Of a stretch of DNA of 64,000 nucleotides, positions 6,993-16,117 are shown one piece after another (position 1 is the stretch's first letter; each line of letters begins with the position of its first letter). The stretch spans positions 1 through 64,000 of the forward strand of contig JAEZEI010000051.1 in the NCBI GenBank assembly GCA_023417815.1, written 5' to 3'. The notes under the pieces are model-generated. The model had not been told where the DNA came from, ran no database searches, and saw only the letters and a program-made list of their open reading frames with translations. The stretch comes from Bacteroidota bacterium. GTDB taxonomy: Bacteria; Bacteroidota; Bacteroidia; Chitinophagales; Chitinophagaceae. The position numbers were made by a program, and so were the translations under genes.

Positions 6993-7139
6993 CAACTTAT
7001 CTCTTGTTTCGACACAGGCACTTGCGACAGTTGGAGTTGTCCTGAAATATTCAAACAATAAAAACTGACAATGTTGGCAAACTATATAATGGAATAGAAT
7101 TGTATTAGATAGCACGTTAAATTACATTTTCTCCCTGGC

Positions 7140-7856
7140 ATGCAAAAACTCTTAGCCCTAATTCTGGCCGCTGCATTTTTTAAGTCGGCAAACGCTCAAA
7201 CAACGTTAATAAAAGACCCAGGCGGTTACTGTAATGTTCGAATTGGTGCAAACATTAATTCTGAAGTAATTGACACACTTCATAATAACAGGATAGTTTT
7301 TGTTTTTTCGGATGCTGCAGAAGGTGAATGGCTCCCTGTTGACTATTACAAGACCAACAGCAACTCATCTGGCCAAAGCCTGTCAGGCTACATTCATAAA
7401 TCACGGGTTGCACCTCTTGCCAGCTTAACAAAGTTCAAACTGGTGACACTGAATGACACCGTACTGAAGCTTCAACTAGACAGCTTTCATTTGACTTTGA
7501 CGAAAATAAGTTTTAACCCGAAAGGCAGGGAAATCAGGTATGACAAACTGCAAGATGGGCAGGCGTTTGTAAAATCCATAGACGATAAATTCCCATGGGG
7601 TACTGATGGTAATATCCCTAAAAAAGAATACAAAACTGTTCAATTCAAGACTGGACACAGCACAGTAAATTTTCCTGCGAATACGTTTCAAGATTTGTTC
7701 GAGCCTAATCTTAACATGACAATGGCGTATCTTGACAAGACAACAGGAAAGTTTTACATAGAAGCAATTAATAGTGACGGTGCTGGTGGTTATGTGGTTA
7801 TCTGGACAATCAAAGACGGTCAAATTATCGGAAGGGAAACCTTTATCCCGTTCTGA
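7140..7856 (+). CDS. Secreted protein with N-terminal SH3-like domain
   Basis: 238 residues. Signal peptide MQKLLALILAAAFFKSANAQ, then a bacterial SH3-like segment at about 25-90 (CNVRIGANINSEVIDTLHNN, later EGEWLPVDYY and GYIHKSRV). The remaining 150 residues are beta-rich and unrecognised, ending in YVVIWTIKDGQIIGRETFIP. Bacterial SH3 domains usually bind cell-wall or protein ligands, so an envelope role is likely but the ligand is unknown. No attC pairs with its ends, so it probably lies outside the cassette array. Confidence 0.65.
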   Translation: MQKLLALILAAAFFKSANAQTTLIKDPGGYCNVRIGANINSEVIDTLHNNRIVFVFSDAAEGEWLPVDYYKTNSNSSGQSLSGYIHKSRVAPLASLTKFKLVTLNDTVLKLQLDSFHLTLTKISFNPKGREIRYDKLQDGQAFVKSIDDKFPWGTDGNIPKKEYKTVQFKTGHSTVNFPANTFQDLFEPNLNMTMAYLDKTTGKFYIEAINSDGAGGYVVIWTIKDGQIIGRETFIPF

Positions 7857-7997
7857 CAAAACTGCAACTAAAGTGGGACATCATTTAATTGATGGCGTTT
7901 CGGGCACCTTTTCGATGGTAAAACGTTTATTTCTTATTCGGAGTACAAACAATAGAGCTCATGCTGTTTTCCCGGTCTGAAAACCGGTCAGGGAACT

Positions 7998-8789
7998 ATG
8001 AACACACAGGAACAATTTGCATATAATGTTGTTGACGTTGTAAGGGATAATGATAACGTAGTCGGGCTGGCTGTTGCAGGTTCCTGGATCACCAGCGAGA
8101 TAGATGAATTTTCCGACCTTGACCTTATTCTTATCACCAGGGAAAAAATCAGTAACGATAAATCGAAGATGCTGGACTATGCCAGGCAGTTCGGTCAACT
8201 TCTTTCAGCCTTTACCGGGGAACATGTAGGTGAACCCAGGGTGCTAATTTGCCTTTATGATGAGCCTCTTTTACACGTAGATATAAAGTTCCTGGTTGTT
8301 GATGAATTACGGGAAAGAATAGAGGATCCTGTTATCCTGTTAGATAAAGGAGGGGAACTCAAAAATATTGTTGACGATTCATTGCCTGAGTTTCCCTACC
8401 CGGATTACCAATGGATTGAAGACCGCTTCTGGACCTGGGTGCATTATAGCCTGCTTAAAATTGGACGGGGTGAATATGTTGAAGCCTTCGATTTCCTGGG
8501 TTTTCTCCGTATGGTTGTGTTTGGGCCCCTGCTTCATATCAGGAATGGGAATTTACCAAGGGGAGTTCGTAAATTAGAGTCAGGGCTAGTAAAAGAAGAT
8601 TTAGAACAACTGGAAAAAACGTTGCCATCGTATTCAAGAGGTGCATTACTGGAAAGCTTAAAGTATTCAGTGGCATTATACCGACGTTTACGAAATGAAC
8701 TTTTCGCTTCTGAAGTGATAGTGCGATCAGGCGCAGAGGAAAGAGTTATGCAGTATTTTCAACTGGTGGAACAGGAACGCATAGGTTAA
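7998..8789 (+). CDS. Nucleotidyltransferase-domain protein (AadS/streptomycin adenylyltransferase-like fold)
   Basis: 263 residues. The polymerase-beta-type nucleotidyltransferase signature is at the N-terminus: AVAGSW (G28-S29) and D40-L-D42 in FSDLDLILITRE, with a third acidic residue probable in HVDIKFLVVD. The C-terminal half is helical, as in aminoglycoside 6-adenylyltransferase-type and related uncharacterised enzymes. A drug substrate cannot be claimed: the motif is shared by many proteins with unknown targets. Single gene with about 140 bases of upstream spacer containing an imperfect CCGGTCTGAAAACCGG palindrome. Confidence 0.75.
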   Translation: MNTQEQFAYNVVDVVRDNDNVVGLAVAGSWITSEIDEFSDLDLILITREKISNDKSKMLDYARQFGQLLSAFTGEHVGEPRVLICLYDEPLLHVDIKFLVVDELRERIEDPVILLDKGGELKNIVDDSLPEFPYPDYQWIEDRFWTWVHYSLLKIGRGEYVEAFDFLGFLRMVVFGPLLHIRNGNLPRGVRKLESGLVKEDLEQLEKTLPSYSRGALLESLKYSVALYRRLRNELFASEVIVRSGAEERVMQYFQLVEQERIG

Positions 8790-8821
8790 GGGAATCGGCA
8801 CATTATTATATAGGAACCATT

Positions 8822-9649
8822 ATGAAATTTTTACCGCGACCTTTTTTATTTCTTTCTATTTTACTATGTACTGCTACAGCCTATGCACAACTACCGGTAA
8901 GAAAGGCAGGGAAGTTTGTTAAGGTTAATAATGCGAGAATATATTATGAAGAGTACGGAAAAGGAGAACCTCTCTTTCTGCTTCATGGCTTTTTCAACAC
9001 AGCCGAAAACTGGAAAGATTTTGTGGATGATTATGCAAAGAAATACAGGGTGATCGTATGGGATATGCGCGGACATGGTCGCTCCACCAACCCGGATGAC
9101 CATTCTGATTTTAAGCATAAGCAGGCTGCGGTGGATCTGCTGGAGATGATGAAAGTCCTGAAGATCGAAAAGGCGAATGCCATAGGACATAGTTCCGGCG
9201 GAATGGTGATCCTATATGCCGCAAGCATGTCTCCCGAAAAATTTGAAGCGCTGATTCCTGTGGCGGCGCAAACGTATTACACCAAAGCCGTGAGAGAGTG
9301 GGTAAAGAGTGGTGTATGGGAGAATTATTTCGACCAGGTTGAATTGGATTCCCTGCATGGAAGATCAAAAAGCGATATACTGAAACGTCAATTTTACGGA
9401 TTTGAATTGCTGAAGGGAGATCCTGCAATATCCAATGCACAATTACAGTTGATCAAAGCCCGAACCCTGGTGGTGCATGGCGACAATGACTTCATCCCGG
9501 TTGACCATGCATGGAATATCTATAAGAATATCCCGGGAGCAAGGTTATGGATATCACCAAACACTGGTCACCTGCCGCAGTATGGTCCTGGCAATGATTT
9601 GGACTTTATTAGAAGAACAATGGATTTCTTAAAGGGTGAAGGATGGTAA
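8822..9649 (+). CDS. Secreted alpha/beta hydrolase
   Basis: 275 residues with a signal peptide ending near AYAQ (residue 23). The alpha/beta-hydrolase landmarks are present: oxyanion HG at 55-56, WDMRGHGRS, the nucleophile elbow GHSSGG with S124, the acid in VHGDNDFIP (about D221) and the histidine in TGHLPQYG (about H249). The fold covers esterases, C-C hydrolases and haloperoxidases, so the substrate is open. First gene of a run with overlapping ends: its stop overlaps the next start by 7 nt. Confidence 0.87.
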   Translation: MKFLPRPFLFLSILLCTATAYAQLPVRKAGKFVKVNNARIYYEEYGKGEPLFLLHGFFNTAENWKDFVDDYAKKYRVIVWDMRGHGRSTNPDDHSDFKHKQAAVDLLEMMKVLKIEKANAIGHSSGGMVILYAASMSPEKFEALIPVAAQTYYTKAVREWVKSGVWENYFDQVELDSLHGRSKSDILKRQFYGFELLKGDPAISNAQLQLIKARTLVVHGDNDFIPVDHAWNIYKNIPGARLWISPNTGHLPQYGPGNDLDFIRRTMDFLKGEGW

Positions 9650-10056
9650 AGGATTTCCTCAGACTGCTGGGAACCTGGAAGATAACCGGGAAGTTCATAT
9701 CTGGTTCCGAGTTCCTCCCGATAATTGGTACGGATAGTTATGAATTGATCCTTGACGGAAAATTCATACTTCATAAAGCCGATGTAAAAATGGGAGATGA
9801 GACAAGCGAAACCTTTGAAATCATCGATCTGGGATCATCGCCTGTTGCTTCGATGCACTATTTCAATTCGAAGGGCGAGAAAGGTATAATGCACGGGTCC
9901 ATTGTAAATAATGAATTCAAAATAAAGAGCGATGAATTGAAATTCGCTGGCACTATTAGTGAATCTAATTCTGAGATCACCGGGAAATGGTTCAGGCGTG
10001 ACGGCGAAAAATGGGAACATTTCATTGATCTGAAACTTGATAAGCCCGCCAAATGA
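9643..10056 (+). CDS. DUF1579-like small beta-barrel protein
   Basis: 137 residues, no signal peptide. An N-terminal LLGTWKITGKFISGSEF and alternating beta strands (SYELILDGKFILHKADVKMG, FAGTISESNSEITGKWFRRD) resemble DUF1579/lipocalin-like proteins that form a small barrel. Function is unknown for this group. It overlaps the hydrolase upstream by 7 nt and the reductase-like gene downstream by 4 nt (ATGA), so the three are almost certainly one operon. Confidence 0.65.
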   Translation: MVKDFLRLLGTWKITGKFISGSEFLPIIGTDSYELILDGKFILHKADVKMGDETSETFEIIDLGSSPVASMHYFNSKGEKGIMHGSIVNNEFKIKSDELKFAGTISESNSEITGKWFRRDGEKWEHFIDLKLDKPAK

Positions 10057-10612
10057 GGAAGGTAATTGCTGCTTTCAATATGACCCTGGATGGAGTTTGC
10101 GACCATACCACCGGTATCGCCGATGAAGAACTTCACCATCATTATGCTGATCTCATAAACAGCTCCGGTGAAATTCTCTACGGTCGCATAACATACCAGT
10201 TAATGCAATACTGGCAGGATTTATTGAAATCAACATCGAGAGATCTTTCTTTGTACGACTTTGCAGTTTCAATAGACCGGGTTAAAAAGATCGTTTTTTC
10301 GCGGACAATAAATGAAACAGGCTGGAAATCGGCTATACTGGCTAAGAAAACACTCAGGGAAACAGTTGAAGAACTAAGATACAAGGACGGAGGGGACATC
10401 CTGGTTGGAAGTCGTAGCCTTATAATCCAGCTTTTGAGCAACAGGCTTATCGACGAATTGCAGATCTGCATTCACCCGGTAATTGAAGGTAATGGCCTTC
10501 GGCTTTTCGATGGGATACAGCAAAGTATAATGTTGAAATAATAAAGACAAAAACGCTTGGGTCAGGAGCCACTATATTTTATTATGAACCGGTTTATGAT
10601 CATCATAAATAA
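10053..10612 (+). pseudogene. RibD-C/dihydrofolate reductase-family gene with a C-terminal frameshift
   Basis: The open frame from 10053 to 10541 gives 162 residues: MRKVIAAFNMTLDGVCDH, EILYGRITYQLMQYW, KKIVFSRTINETGW, GGDILVGSRSLIIQLL and the C-terminal IHPVIEGNGLRLFDGIQ. It stops at TAA 10539, but one frame over the sequence continues IIKTKTLGSGATIFYYEPVY and ends at 10612, exactly the expected family tail. A single deleted base near 10537 is the simplest reading. The shortened protein loses its last strands; it may be partly functional or this may be a sequence error. These proteins are NADPH-dependent reductase-like and are not classical dfr genes. Confidence 0.7.
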
Positions 10613-10665
10613 AGGAGCCGGATATTTACCGCCCAGCCGAATTTAATAATAAGCCACATGATTAT

Positions 10666-12120
10666 ATGAAGAGATCCATTTTATTTTTTTTAACCACGAT
10701 AATAAGCAATGGCATTTTTGCCCAGTTGCACCAGCAGTTCGATTCTTTATTAAATGCATACCATAAAATTGGCTTGTTTGATGGATGTGTGCTCATCGCA
10801 GATGAAAGAGGTATTCAATTTCAAGAAGGGTATGGGTATTCTAACCACGATCATAAAGTGCCCAATGATTTAAATACAGTATTTGGTATTGGTTCGATGT
10901 CAAAATCTTTCACAGCTATGGTTATCCTGCAAATGATCCAGGATGGCGATGTAAAATTCGAGGATCCGGTGATCATGCATCTCCCTGAATATAGAAATGA
11001 TATTGCAGATAAAGTCACCATCCGGCACTTGCTTACACATACTTCAGGGATCCCGAGTTATACAGCTTTACCGCATGTTTGGGAAGATTCTATGCAAACA
11101 GCCTATACATCACAGTATATATTAAAGAATTTCGGAAGCGGAGACCTTGAATTTAAACCCGGTTCAAAGTATAATTATGGAAATACCGGGTATTTTATAC
11201 TCGCCATGATCATAGAGCGCCTTAAAGGAAAATCACTCGGGGCGGTTTTGCAACAGCAAGTATTCGACCCCTTGAAGATGAAGAATTCCGGAATAAATGA
11301 TAACAGGCGGATCATTATGAACAAAGCCAATGGTTATTATCGCCTGGGAAATGAATACATAAACGAGTCTTATATTTTCAACCTGAATACTTTAGGAGCG
11401 AGTGGTGTTCATTCCACCATTACTGATCTTTTCAATTGGGACAGGGCATTATATAGAAGGCAATTGTTGAATGAAGAATACATGCGCCTTTATACATCAC
11501 CATTTTACAAGGTGGCTCCTGATTATTCATATGGTTACGGGTGGGAGTTTTCCCGACTTCCGCTGGAAGTTAATGATACTATTGAAATTATGGGGCATAG
11601 CGGTGCCATACGCGGTTTTCGATCCGTTATTTTCCGGATACCTTCAGAAAGAAAATGTATAATACTGCTTTCTAATGCTGCCAATCAGTCTGGTTATGAC
11701 ATCTTTGAAGGAATAATGCAAATATTCCGCGGAAGGGAGTGGCAACAACCAAAAAAGATATTGGGAGATACTTTGTTCCTGGCAATAAACGAGGTTTCTA
11801 TTGAACACGCAGTGAAGTTGTATAAAACATTGAAATCAGGTGCTCCGGGAATGTTTGATTACAGCAGTTATGCACTTGAGTTATTAGGCGAACGGCTTAT
11901 GATGCTGGGTCAGTATGACTGGGCTGCTGCTATCTTCAGGTTGGCTATTAATGAATTTCCGGATTATACTTATGGTTACCTGTATTTGGGTCGTTCTTAT
12001 GAAAGACTGGGACAGATTAGTGAAGCAATTTCGGCTTACCAAAAAGCTGTAGAAAAGAATAGAGATTCAAGGCCCGGCAGGGATGCGGCATTTCAATTGA
12101 AATATCTACTGCAGGATTGA
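10666..12120 (+). CDS. Secreted beta-lactamase-family serine hydrolase with TPR tail
   Basis: 484 residues. Signal peptide to about residue 20 (SNGIFAQ). The class C beta-lactamase/penicillin-binding fold shows SMSK at 77-80 (S77, K80), YGN at 171-173 and HSG at about 311-313. The last 100 residues contain TPR-like repeats (YDWAAAIFRLAINEFPDYTY, GQISEAISAYQKAVEKN), a common addition in Bacteroidota enzymes of this group. The likely activity is peptidase or esterase; true beta-lactam resistance is not implied by the motifs. Stands alone. Confidence 0.88.
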   Translation: MKRSILFFLTTIISNGIFAQLHQQFDSLLNAYHKIGLFDGCVLIADERGIQFQEGYGYSNHDHKVPNDLNTVFGIGSMSKSFTAMVILQMIQDGDVKFEDPVIMHLPEYRNDIADKVTIRHLLTHTSGIPSYTALPHVWEDSMQTAYTSQYILKNFGSGDLEFKPGSKYNYGNTGYFILAMIIERLKGKSLGAVLQQQVFDPLKMKNSGINDNRRIIMNKANGYYRLGNEYINESYIFNLNTLGASGVHSTITDLFNWDRALYRRQLLNEEYMRLYTSPFYKVAPDYSYGYGWEFSRLPLEVNDTIEIMGHSGAIRGFRSVIFRIPSERKCIILLSNAANQSGYDIFEGIMQIFRGREWQQPKKILGDTLFLAINEVSIEHAVKLYKTLKSGAPGMFDYSSYALELLGERLMMLGQYDWAAAIFRLAINEFPDYTYGYLYLGRSYERLGQISEAISAYQKAVEKNRDSRPGRDAAFQLKYLLQD

Positions 12121-12216
12121 TCCAGGTCCCTGTCGTAATTCCCCCCTTTATTTGTCTGTTTTACACCTTGCAATTCGAAATGCCGGAAATTAGATTTGAT
12201 CTCTAAATAATTTATT

Positions 12217-12648
12217 ATGGCCATCATTAACCCGCACATCAATTTCAACGGCAATGCTGAAGAGGCATTTAATTTCTACAGGTCAGTTTTTGGAGGAGAA
12301 TTCTCAAAAGTCGTACGCTTCAAAGACTTCGCTAATGAAGAATTCCAGGTTCCGGCTAAGGAAGAAAATAAGATAATGCACATTTCGTTGCCAATAGGCA
12401 AGTACAATACTTTAATGGGAAACGACGTGCCCGAGGTACTGGGTAAAGTAAATGAGAATGAACACCGCAGCAAGATCACAGTAAGCGTTGAAAGTAAAGA
12501 GGAAGCCGACAGGATCTTCAATGGCTTATCTGCAGGAGGAGTTGTAGAGATGCCTGTATCAGATAGTCCCTGGGGTACTTATTTTGGAATGTTTCGCGAT
12601 AAGTATGGTATAGAATGGATGGTTCAATACGATCCGAGGGATAATTAG
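12217..12648 (+). CDS. VOC-superfamily (PhnB/glyoxalase-like) protein
   Basis: 143 residues. The sequence starts with INPHINFNGNAEEAFNFYRS, the beta-alpha unit of PhnB-like VOC proteins, and ends with WGTYFGMFRDKYGIEWMVQY, the second half of the paired fold. The VOC metal site is partly recognisable (H8 region and the C-terminal E). Members include glyoxalases, fosfomycin enzymes and many unknowns. No neighbour specifies a substrate. Intact and of normal length. Confidence 0.82.
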   Translation: MAIINPHINFNGNAEEAFNFYRSVFGGEFSKVVRFKDFANEEFQVPAKEENKIMHISLPIGKYNTLMGNDVPEVLGKVNENEHRSKITVSVESKEEADRIFNGLSAGGVVEMPVSDSPWGTYFGMFRDKYGIEWMVQYDPRDN

Positions 12649-12753
12649 TCAGGCAAAGCTGCTAATTATCTATCTCATATAGAATAATTACCGTTTGAGT
12701 AAAAAGTATTCAATAGCTTTTGCACTGGATTATTTTCGCCCAAAGCATTGCTT

Positions 12754-15189
12754 ATGCGCAAACTGATCCTGCCCTTTTTACTCCTTGGCCTTTATGGCCA
12801 TGCTGATGCACAGGGTGATCGCAGTATAGTGGTCACGGTGATAACAGACAAAAATATTCCGCAGCCTGGCGCAACAGTATATTTATTATCCGGGGATTCC
12901 TCGGTGATCCGGACAGGTGTGAGCAGCGCTGAAGGTAAAATTGAATTTACCGGGTTAGACGCAGGCTCCTTCATTGCCAGGGCGGGTAGTGCGGGTTATA
13001 AAGAAAACTATGGCCGCTTGCTGGACCTGAATAATAATCAATCAGTCTCCGATACTATTATTCTTCAACCTGTAACTGGCGTACTTAATGAAGTAACGGT
13101 TGTTTCAAAAAGACCGTTTGTACAATTCCTGGCAGACAAAACAGTGATCAACCCCGAAGCAAATATTACGAATGCCGGTGCTTCGGTTATGGATGTATTG
13201 GAAAAATCGCCCGGGATAACCGTAGGAAAAGATGGCTCCATCATTATGAAAGGGAAGCCCGCTGTTATGGTTTTGATCGATGGAAAACCAACTCAATTGA
13301 GCGGGAGTGATTTGCAATCCTACCTTTCCGCGATGAGCGCTTCGCAGGTGGATGTGATCGAATTGATCGAAAACCCGGGAGCTAAGTATGACGCTTCGGG
13401 TAATGCCGGGATAATAAATATCAAAACCAGGTCGAATAAACAAAGAGGATTCAATGGCTCTGTGAACCTGAGCGTTGGCCAGGGCAGGTATACAAAAACG
13501 GCAAACTCGCTGAACCTGAATTACCGCGAAGGGAAGCTGAACTGGTTCATGAATTATGGAATGCGTGCAAGTACTGAATTCCAGGATATCTGGACCCTGC
13601 GTACCTATATGAATGCACAGAAGGAAGATTCAGCCTTGCTGGAGCAACCCAACTGGGGTCGTGGCCGAAACCAGGCACATAATTTAAAAACCGGTCTTGA
13701 TTTCTTTGTAAACGACCGTACAACATTAAGCCTCATTTTTACCGGTAATATGCTGACCAGGAGAGGAAACAGTAAAAGTGATATCGTTTGGATGAGCCCT
13801 GGCAGGGTTGTAGATTCCGTGATCAGCACACATGGCGAAACGGGCACTGATTTCAAAAGAGGCGGATTAAATTTCAGCGGCAGGCACAAATTCAATAAAG
13901 ACAGTGAGCTAAGCTTTGATGTGGATTATGTAAGGTTCAATATCGAAAATGATCAGAATTACCAGACCCAGCTTCTTGAACCCGGAAGCCCTGTTTTGGC
14001 AACCATGGGAAATACTCCTTCAAAGCTTGATATCCTGGCCTTTAAAGTTGATTATTCAAAACGATTCAGCGGCTTATTGATTGAAACAGGTTTGAAGACA
14101 GCGCTCAACAATACGGATAACCTTGCAGAATATTTCTATCTCGATAACAGCAACTGGATACCGGATCTTGCCCGGACAAATCATTTTCTGTATGATGAAA
14201 CGGTAAGCGCAGCCTATGCAAGCGCTGATGCCGAAAAGGGAAAATGGCATTGGCAGATCGGCCTGCGTTATGAGTACACTTCCTTAAAAGCGAACCAACT
14301 GGGCAATGCTGTTGTAAGGGATTCTTCATTCAACAGAACCTATGGAAGCATATTCCCCACAGCATTTCTATCCTACCAGGTTAATGATAAGAACGTCATC
14401 ACCTTCAGGACAGGAAGAAGGATCGACAGGCCACCATTCCAGTACCTGAATCCATTTCTGCGTACACTGAATAAATATACTTACGAAGGTGGAAATCCTT
14501 TCATTAAGCCACAATACACATGGAACTTCGCTTTATCTCACACGTATAATCAAAAGCTCACTACCGAATTTTCTTACAGTTATCTCAGCGATTATTTCTC
14601 ACAGATCTTTGTGCTTGATTCATCGAGTGCCAACGTAAACAGGAACATCGTGATCTATACCCGCGGAAATATAGGTTCGTTCCAGAGTTTCGGGATAAGC
14701 GAGACCTACCAGGTTCCGGTCACCAAATGGTGGAACCTGACTGCCGTAGCTGTGTTCAATCATAAAATAATAAAAGGAGTTATATGGGTGCCAATGAAGG
14801 CTACCATAAACCAGTTCAATATCAGCCTGAATAACCAGTTCCAGTTTAATAAGGGATGGGGTGCAGAGATCAGCGGGTATTATCAGACCCGCAACCAGAT
14901 TGATCTGCAGGAATGGCTGGAACCCCAGGGTGAACTGAATATTGGCGTTTCGAAACAGATCCTGAAAGGAAAAGGTACGCTCAGGCTTAATGTGCGGGAT
15001 ATAACCTACTTCCAGAATTATTCAGGATTCTCCACTTTTGAGAATTCTCGCGAGCCCTTTACCATTCAATGGGATTCACGTGTGGCACGATTAACTTTCA
15101 GCTGGCGCTTTGGAAAGACCATGAAAGCGATCAAGCGGTCTGAAGGCAGTGCCGCAGAAGAGATCAACAGGGCCGGAACCGGCAATTAA
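12754..15189 (+). CDS. TonB-dependent outer-membrane receptor (OMP_b-brl_3 type)
   Basis: 811 residues from ATG 12754; a TTG two codons upstream is less likely. Signal peptide MRKLILPFLLLGLYGHADAQ, then a carboxypeptidase-regulatory-like beta sandwich at about 25-110 (PGATVYLLSGDSSVIRTGVS), a plug region at about 115-225 (AGASVMDVLEKSPGITVGKD, then GNAGIINIKT) and a long beta-barrel rich in aromatic girdle residues, ending in LTFSWRFG. Receptors of this outer-membrane family are widespread in Bacteroidota; their ligands are mostly unknown. No neighbouring gene suggests a substrate. Confidence 0.88.
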   Translation: MRKLILPFLLLGLYGHADAQGDRSIVVTVITDKNIPQPGATVYLLSGDSSVIRTGVSSAEGKIEFTGLDAGSFIARAGSAGYKENYGRLLDLNNNQSVSDTIILQPVTGVLNEVTVVSKRPFVQFLADKTVINPEANITNAGASVMDVLEKSPGITVGKDGSIIMKGKPAVMVLIDGKPTQLSGSDLQSYLSAMSASQVDVIELIENPGAKYDASGNAGIINIKTRSNKQRGFNGSVNLSVGQGRYTKTANSLNLNYREGKLNWFMNYGMRASTEFQDIWTLRTYMNAQKEDSALLEQPNWGRGRNQAHNLKTGLDFFVNDRTTLSLIFTGNMLTRRGNSKSDIVWMSPGRVVDSVISTHGETGTDFKRGGLNFSGRHKFNKDSELSFDVDYVRFNIENDQNYQTQLLEPGSPVLATMGNTPSKLDILAFKVDYSKRFSGLLIETGLKTALNNTDNLAEYFYLDNSNWIPDLARTNHFLYDETVSAAYASADAEKGKWHWQIGLRYEYTSLKANQLGNAVVRDSSFNRTYGSIFPTAFLSYQVNDKNVITFRTGRRIDRPPFQYLNPFLRTLNKYTYEGGNPFIKPQYTWNFALSHTYNQKLTTEFSYSYLSDYFSQIFVLDSSSANVNRNIVIYTRGNIGSFQSFGISETYQVPVTKWWNLTAVAVFNHKIIKGVIWVPMKATINQFNISLNNQFQFNKGWGAEISGYYQTRNQIDLQEWLEPQGELNIGVSKQILKGKGTLRLNVRDITYFQNYSGFSTFENSREPFTIQWDSRVARLTFSWRFGKTMKAIKRSEGSAAEEINRAGTGN

Positions 15190-15334
15190 GTTGAGATCCT
15201 CGAAGCCGGATCCATTTTTTCTTACCCGTATGTTTTTGCGGTTAAAGGAAGTCAGCTACCGGGAACTTTAACTTCAAAAAAAATTTATTGAAAAACAATA
15301 AATAATTATTATTTTGCATCATAAATAATATAAA

Positions 15335-15874
15335 ATGAATGCAAAAACCAACAGCCTGGTATTTATATTCCTGAACGTAATTGCCTGGATCATATTTGTG
15401 GGTTTGTCTATCGAGGCTGCAGCCCTGGTGGTAAATTTCGCCTTCAGCCTCTTTAAGCCTGAGGTCGTTTCCAATCTTTACCAGAAGCTGGACATGAGCG
15501 TAATGTATAATGAAAGCAGGGTGTCCTACTTTTCAATGTATAGTTTCATCCTGGCAGTAGCTATTTTAAAGGCTTACCTTTTTTACGTGGTCATAAGGCT
15601 GCTGATGAAACTGGATCTCACCCGTCCATTCAATTCCTTTGTTGCACAGCAGATAACGAGCATCAGTTATTATACTCTTATGATCGGATTTCTTGGCGCC
15701 CTGGCAAAAGCAGTTTCAAAAGGATTGGAGAAGCGTGGAATTGAGACCAGCCACCTCGATCATTTCTGGGCAGACAGCAGTGCCTTTATTTTTATGGGTG
15801 CGGTCATCTATGTCATCGCAAATATCTTCAGAAGAGGAATGGAAATTCAGAATGAAAATGATCTAACAATTTAA
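15335..15874 (+). CDS. DUF2975 four-helix membrane protein
   Basis: 179 residues with four membrane segments, near 8-35, 62-90, 100-125 and 145-165, and the DUF2975 pattern (DLTRPFNSFVAQQITSISYY). It is followed after 3 bases by a small Cro/CI-like regulator. The DUF2975-HTH pair is widely conserved in Firmicutes and Bacteroidota, suggesting a joint membrane-sensor or regulator role that has not been settled. An AT-rich stretch directly upstream (15275-15333) probably contains the promoter, though no perfect consensus is seen. Confidence 0.83.
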   Translation: MNAKTNSLVFIFLNVIAWIIFVGLSIEAAALVVNFAFSLFKPEVVSNLYQKLDMSVMYNESRVSYFSMYSFILAVAILKAYLFYVVIRLLMKLDLTRPFNSFVAQQITSISYYTLMIGFLGALAKAVSKGLEKRGIETSHLDHFWADSSAFIFMGAVIYVIANIFRRGMEIQNENDLTI

Positions 15875-15877
15875 GCC

Positions 15878-16117
15878 ATGGCGATCATTGTAAACCTTGA
15901 TGTGATGATGGCAAAGCGTAAGATGTCGCTTAACGAATTATCAGGGAAAGTGGACCTGACCTTGTCAAACCTGTCTATACTTAAAACCGGGAAAGCCAAG
16001 GCAATCCGGTTCAGTACGCTTGAAGCGATCTGTAAAGCGCTGAATTGCCAGCCTGGCGATATCCTGGAATATGCTGAGGATAAAAACCAGGAACGGATTA
16101 TTTCAGAAGGTCCCTGA
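15878..16117 (+). CDS. Small HTH (Cro/CI, YozG-type) regulator
   Basis: 79 residues, essentially only a helix-turn-helix: MMAKRKMSLNELSGKVDLTL, SNLSILKTGKAKAIRFSTLE and ICKALNCQPGDILEYAED. This is the YozG/YdcN-like type found next to DUF2975 membrane proteins, and it starts 3 bases after that gene, so the two are cotranscribed. Its 3' end overlaps the convergent minus-strand gene by 20 bases. Confidence 0.88.
   Translation: MAIIVNLDVMMAKRKMSLNELSGKVDLTLSNLSILKTGKAKAIRFSTLEAICKALNCQPGDILEYAEDKNQERIISEGP

Noticed and set aside
6634..7121. Another attC split around the truncated reductase gene (ACACAAC at 6634-6640 and GTTAAAT at about 7115)
   Set aside because: The arms pair poorly and the boundary complementarity is only 5 of 7, so chance cannot be excluded.
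7998..8789. Specific aminoglycoside resistance gene
   Set aside because: Only the general nucleotidyltransferase motif is visible; closely related proteins have unknown substrates.
10053..10612. Trimethoprim-resistance dihydrofolate reductase (dfr)
   Set aside because: The protein belongs to the RibD-C-like group and lacks classical dfr motifs; the frame is also disrupted.
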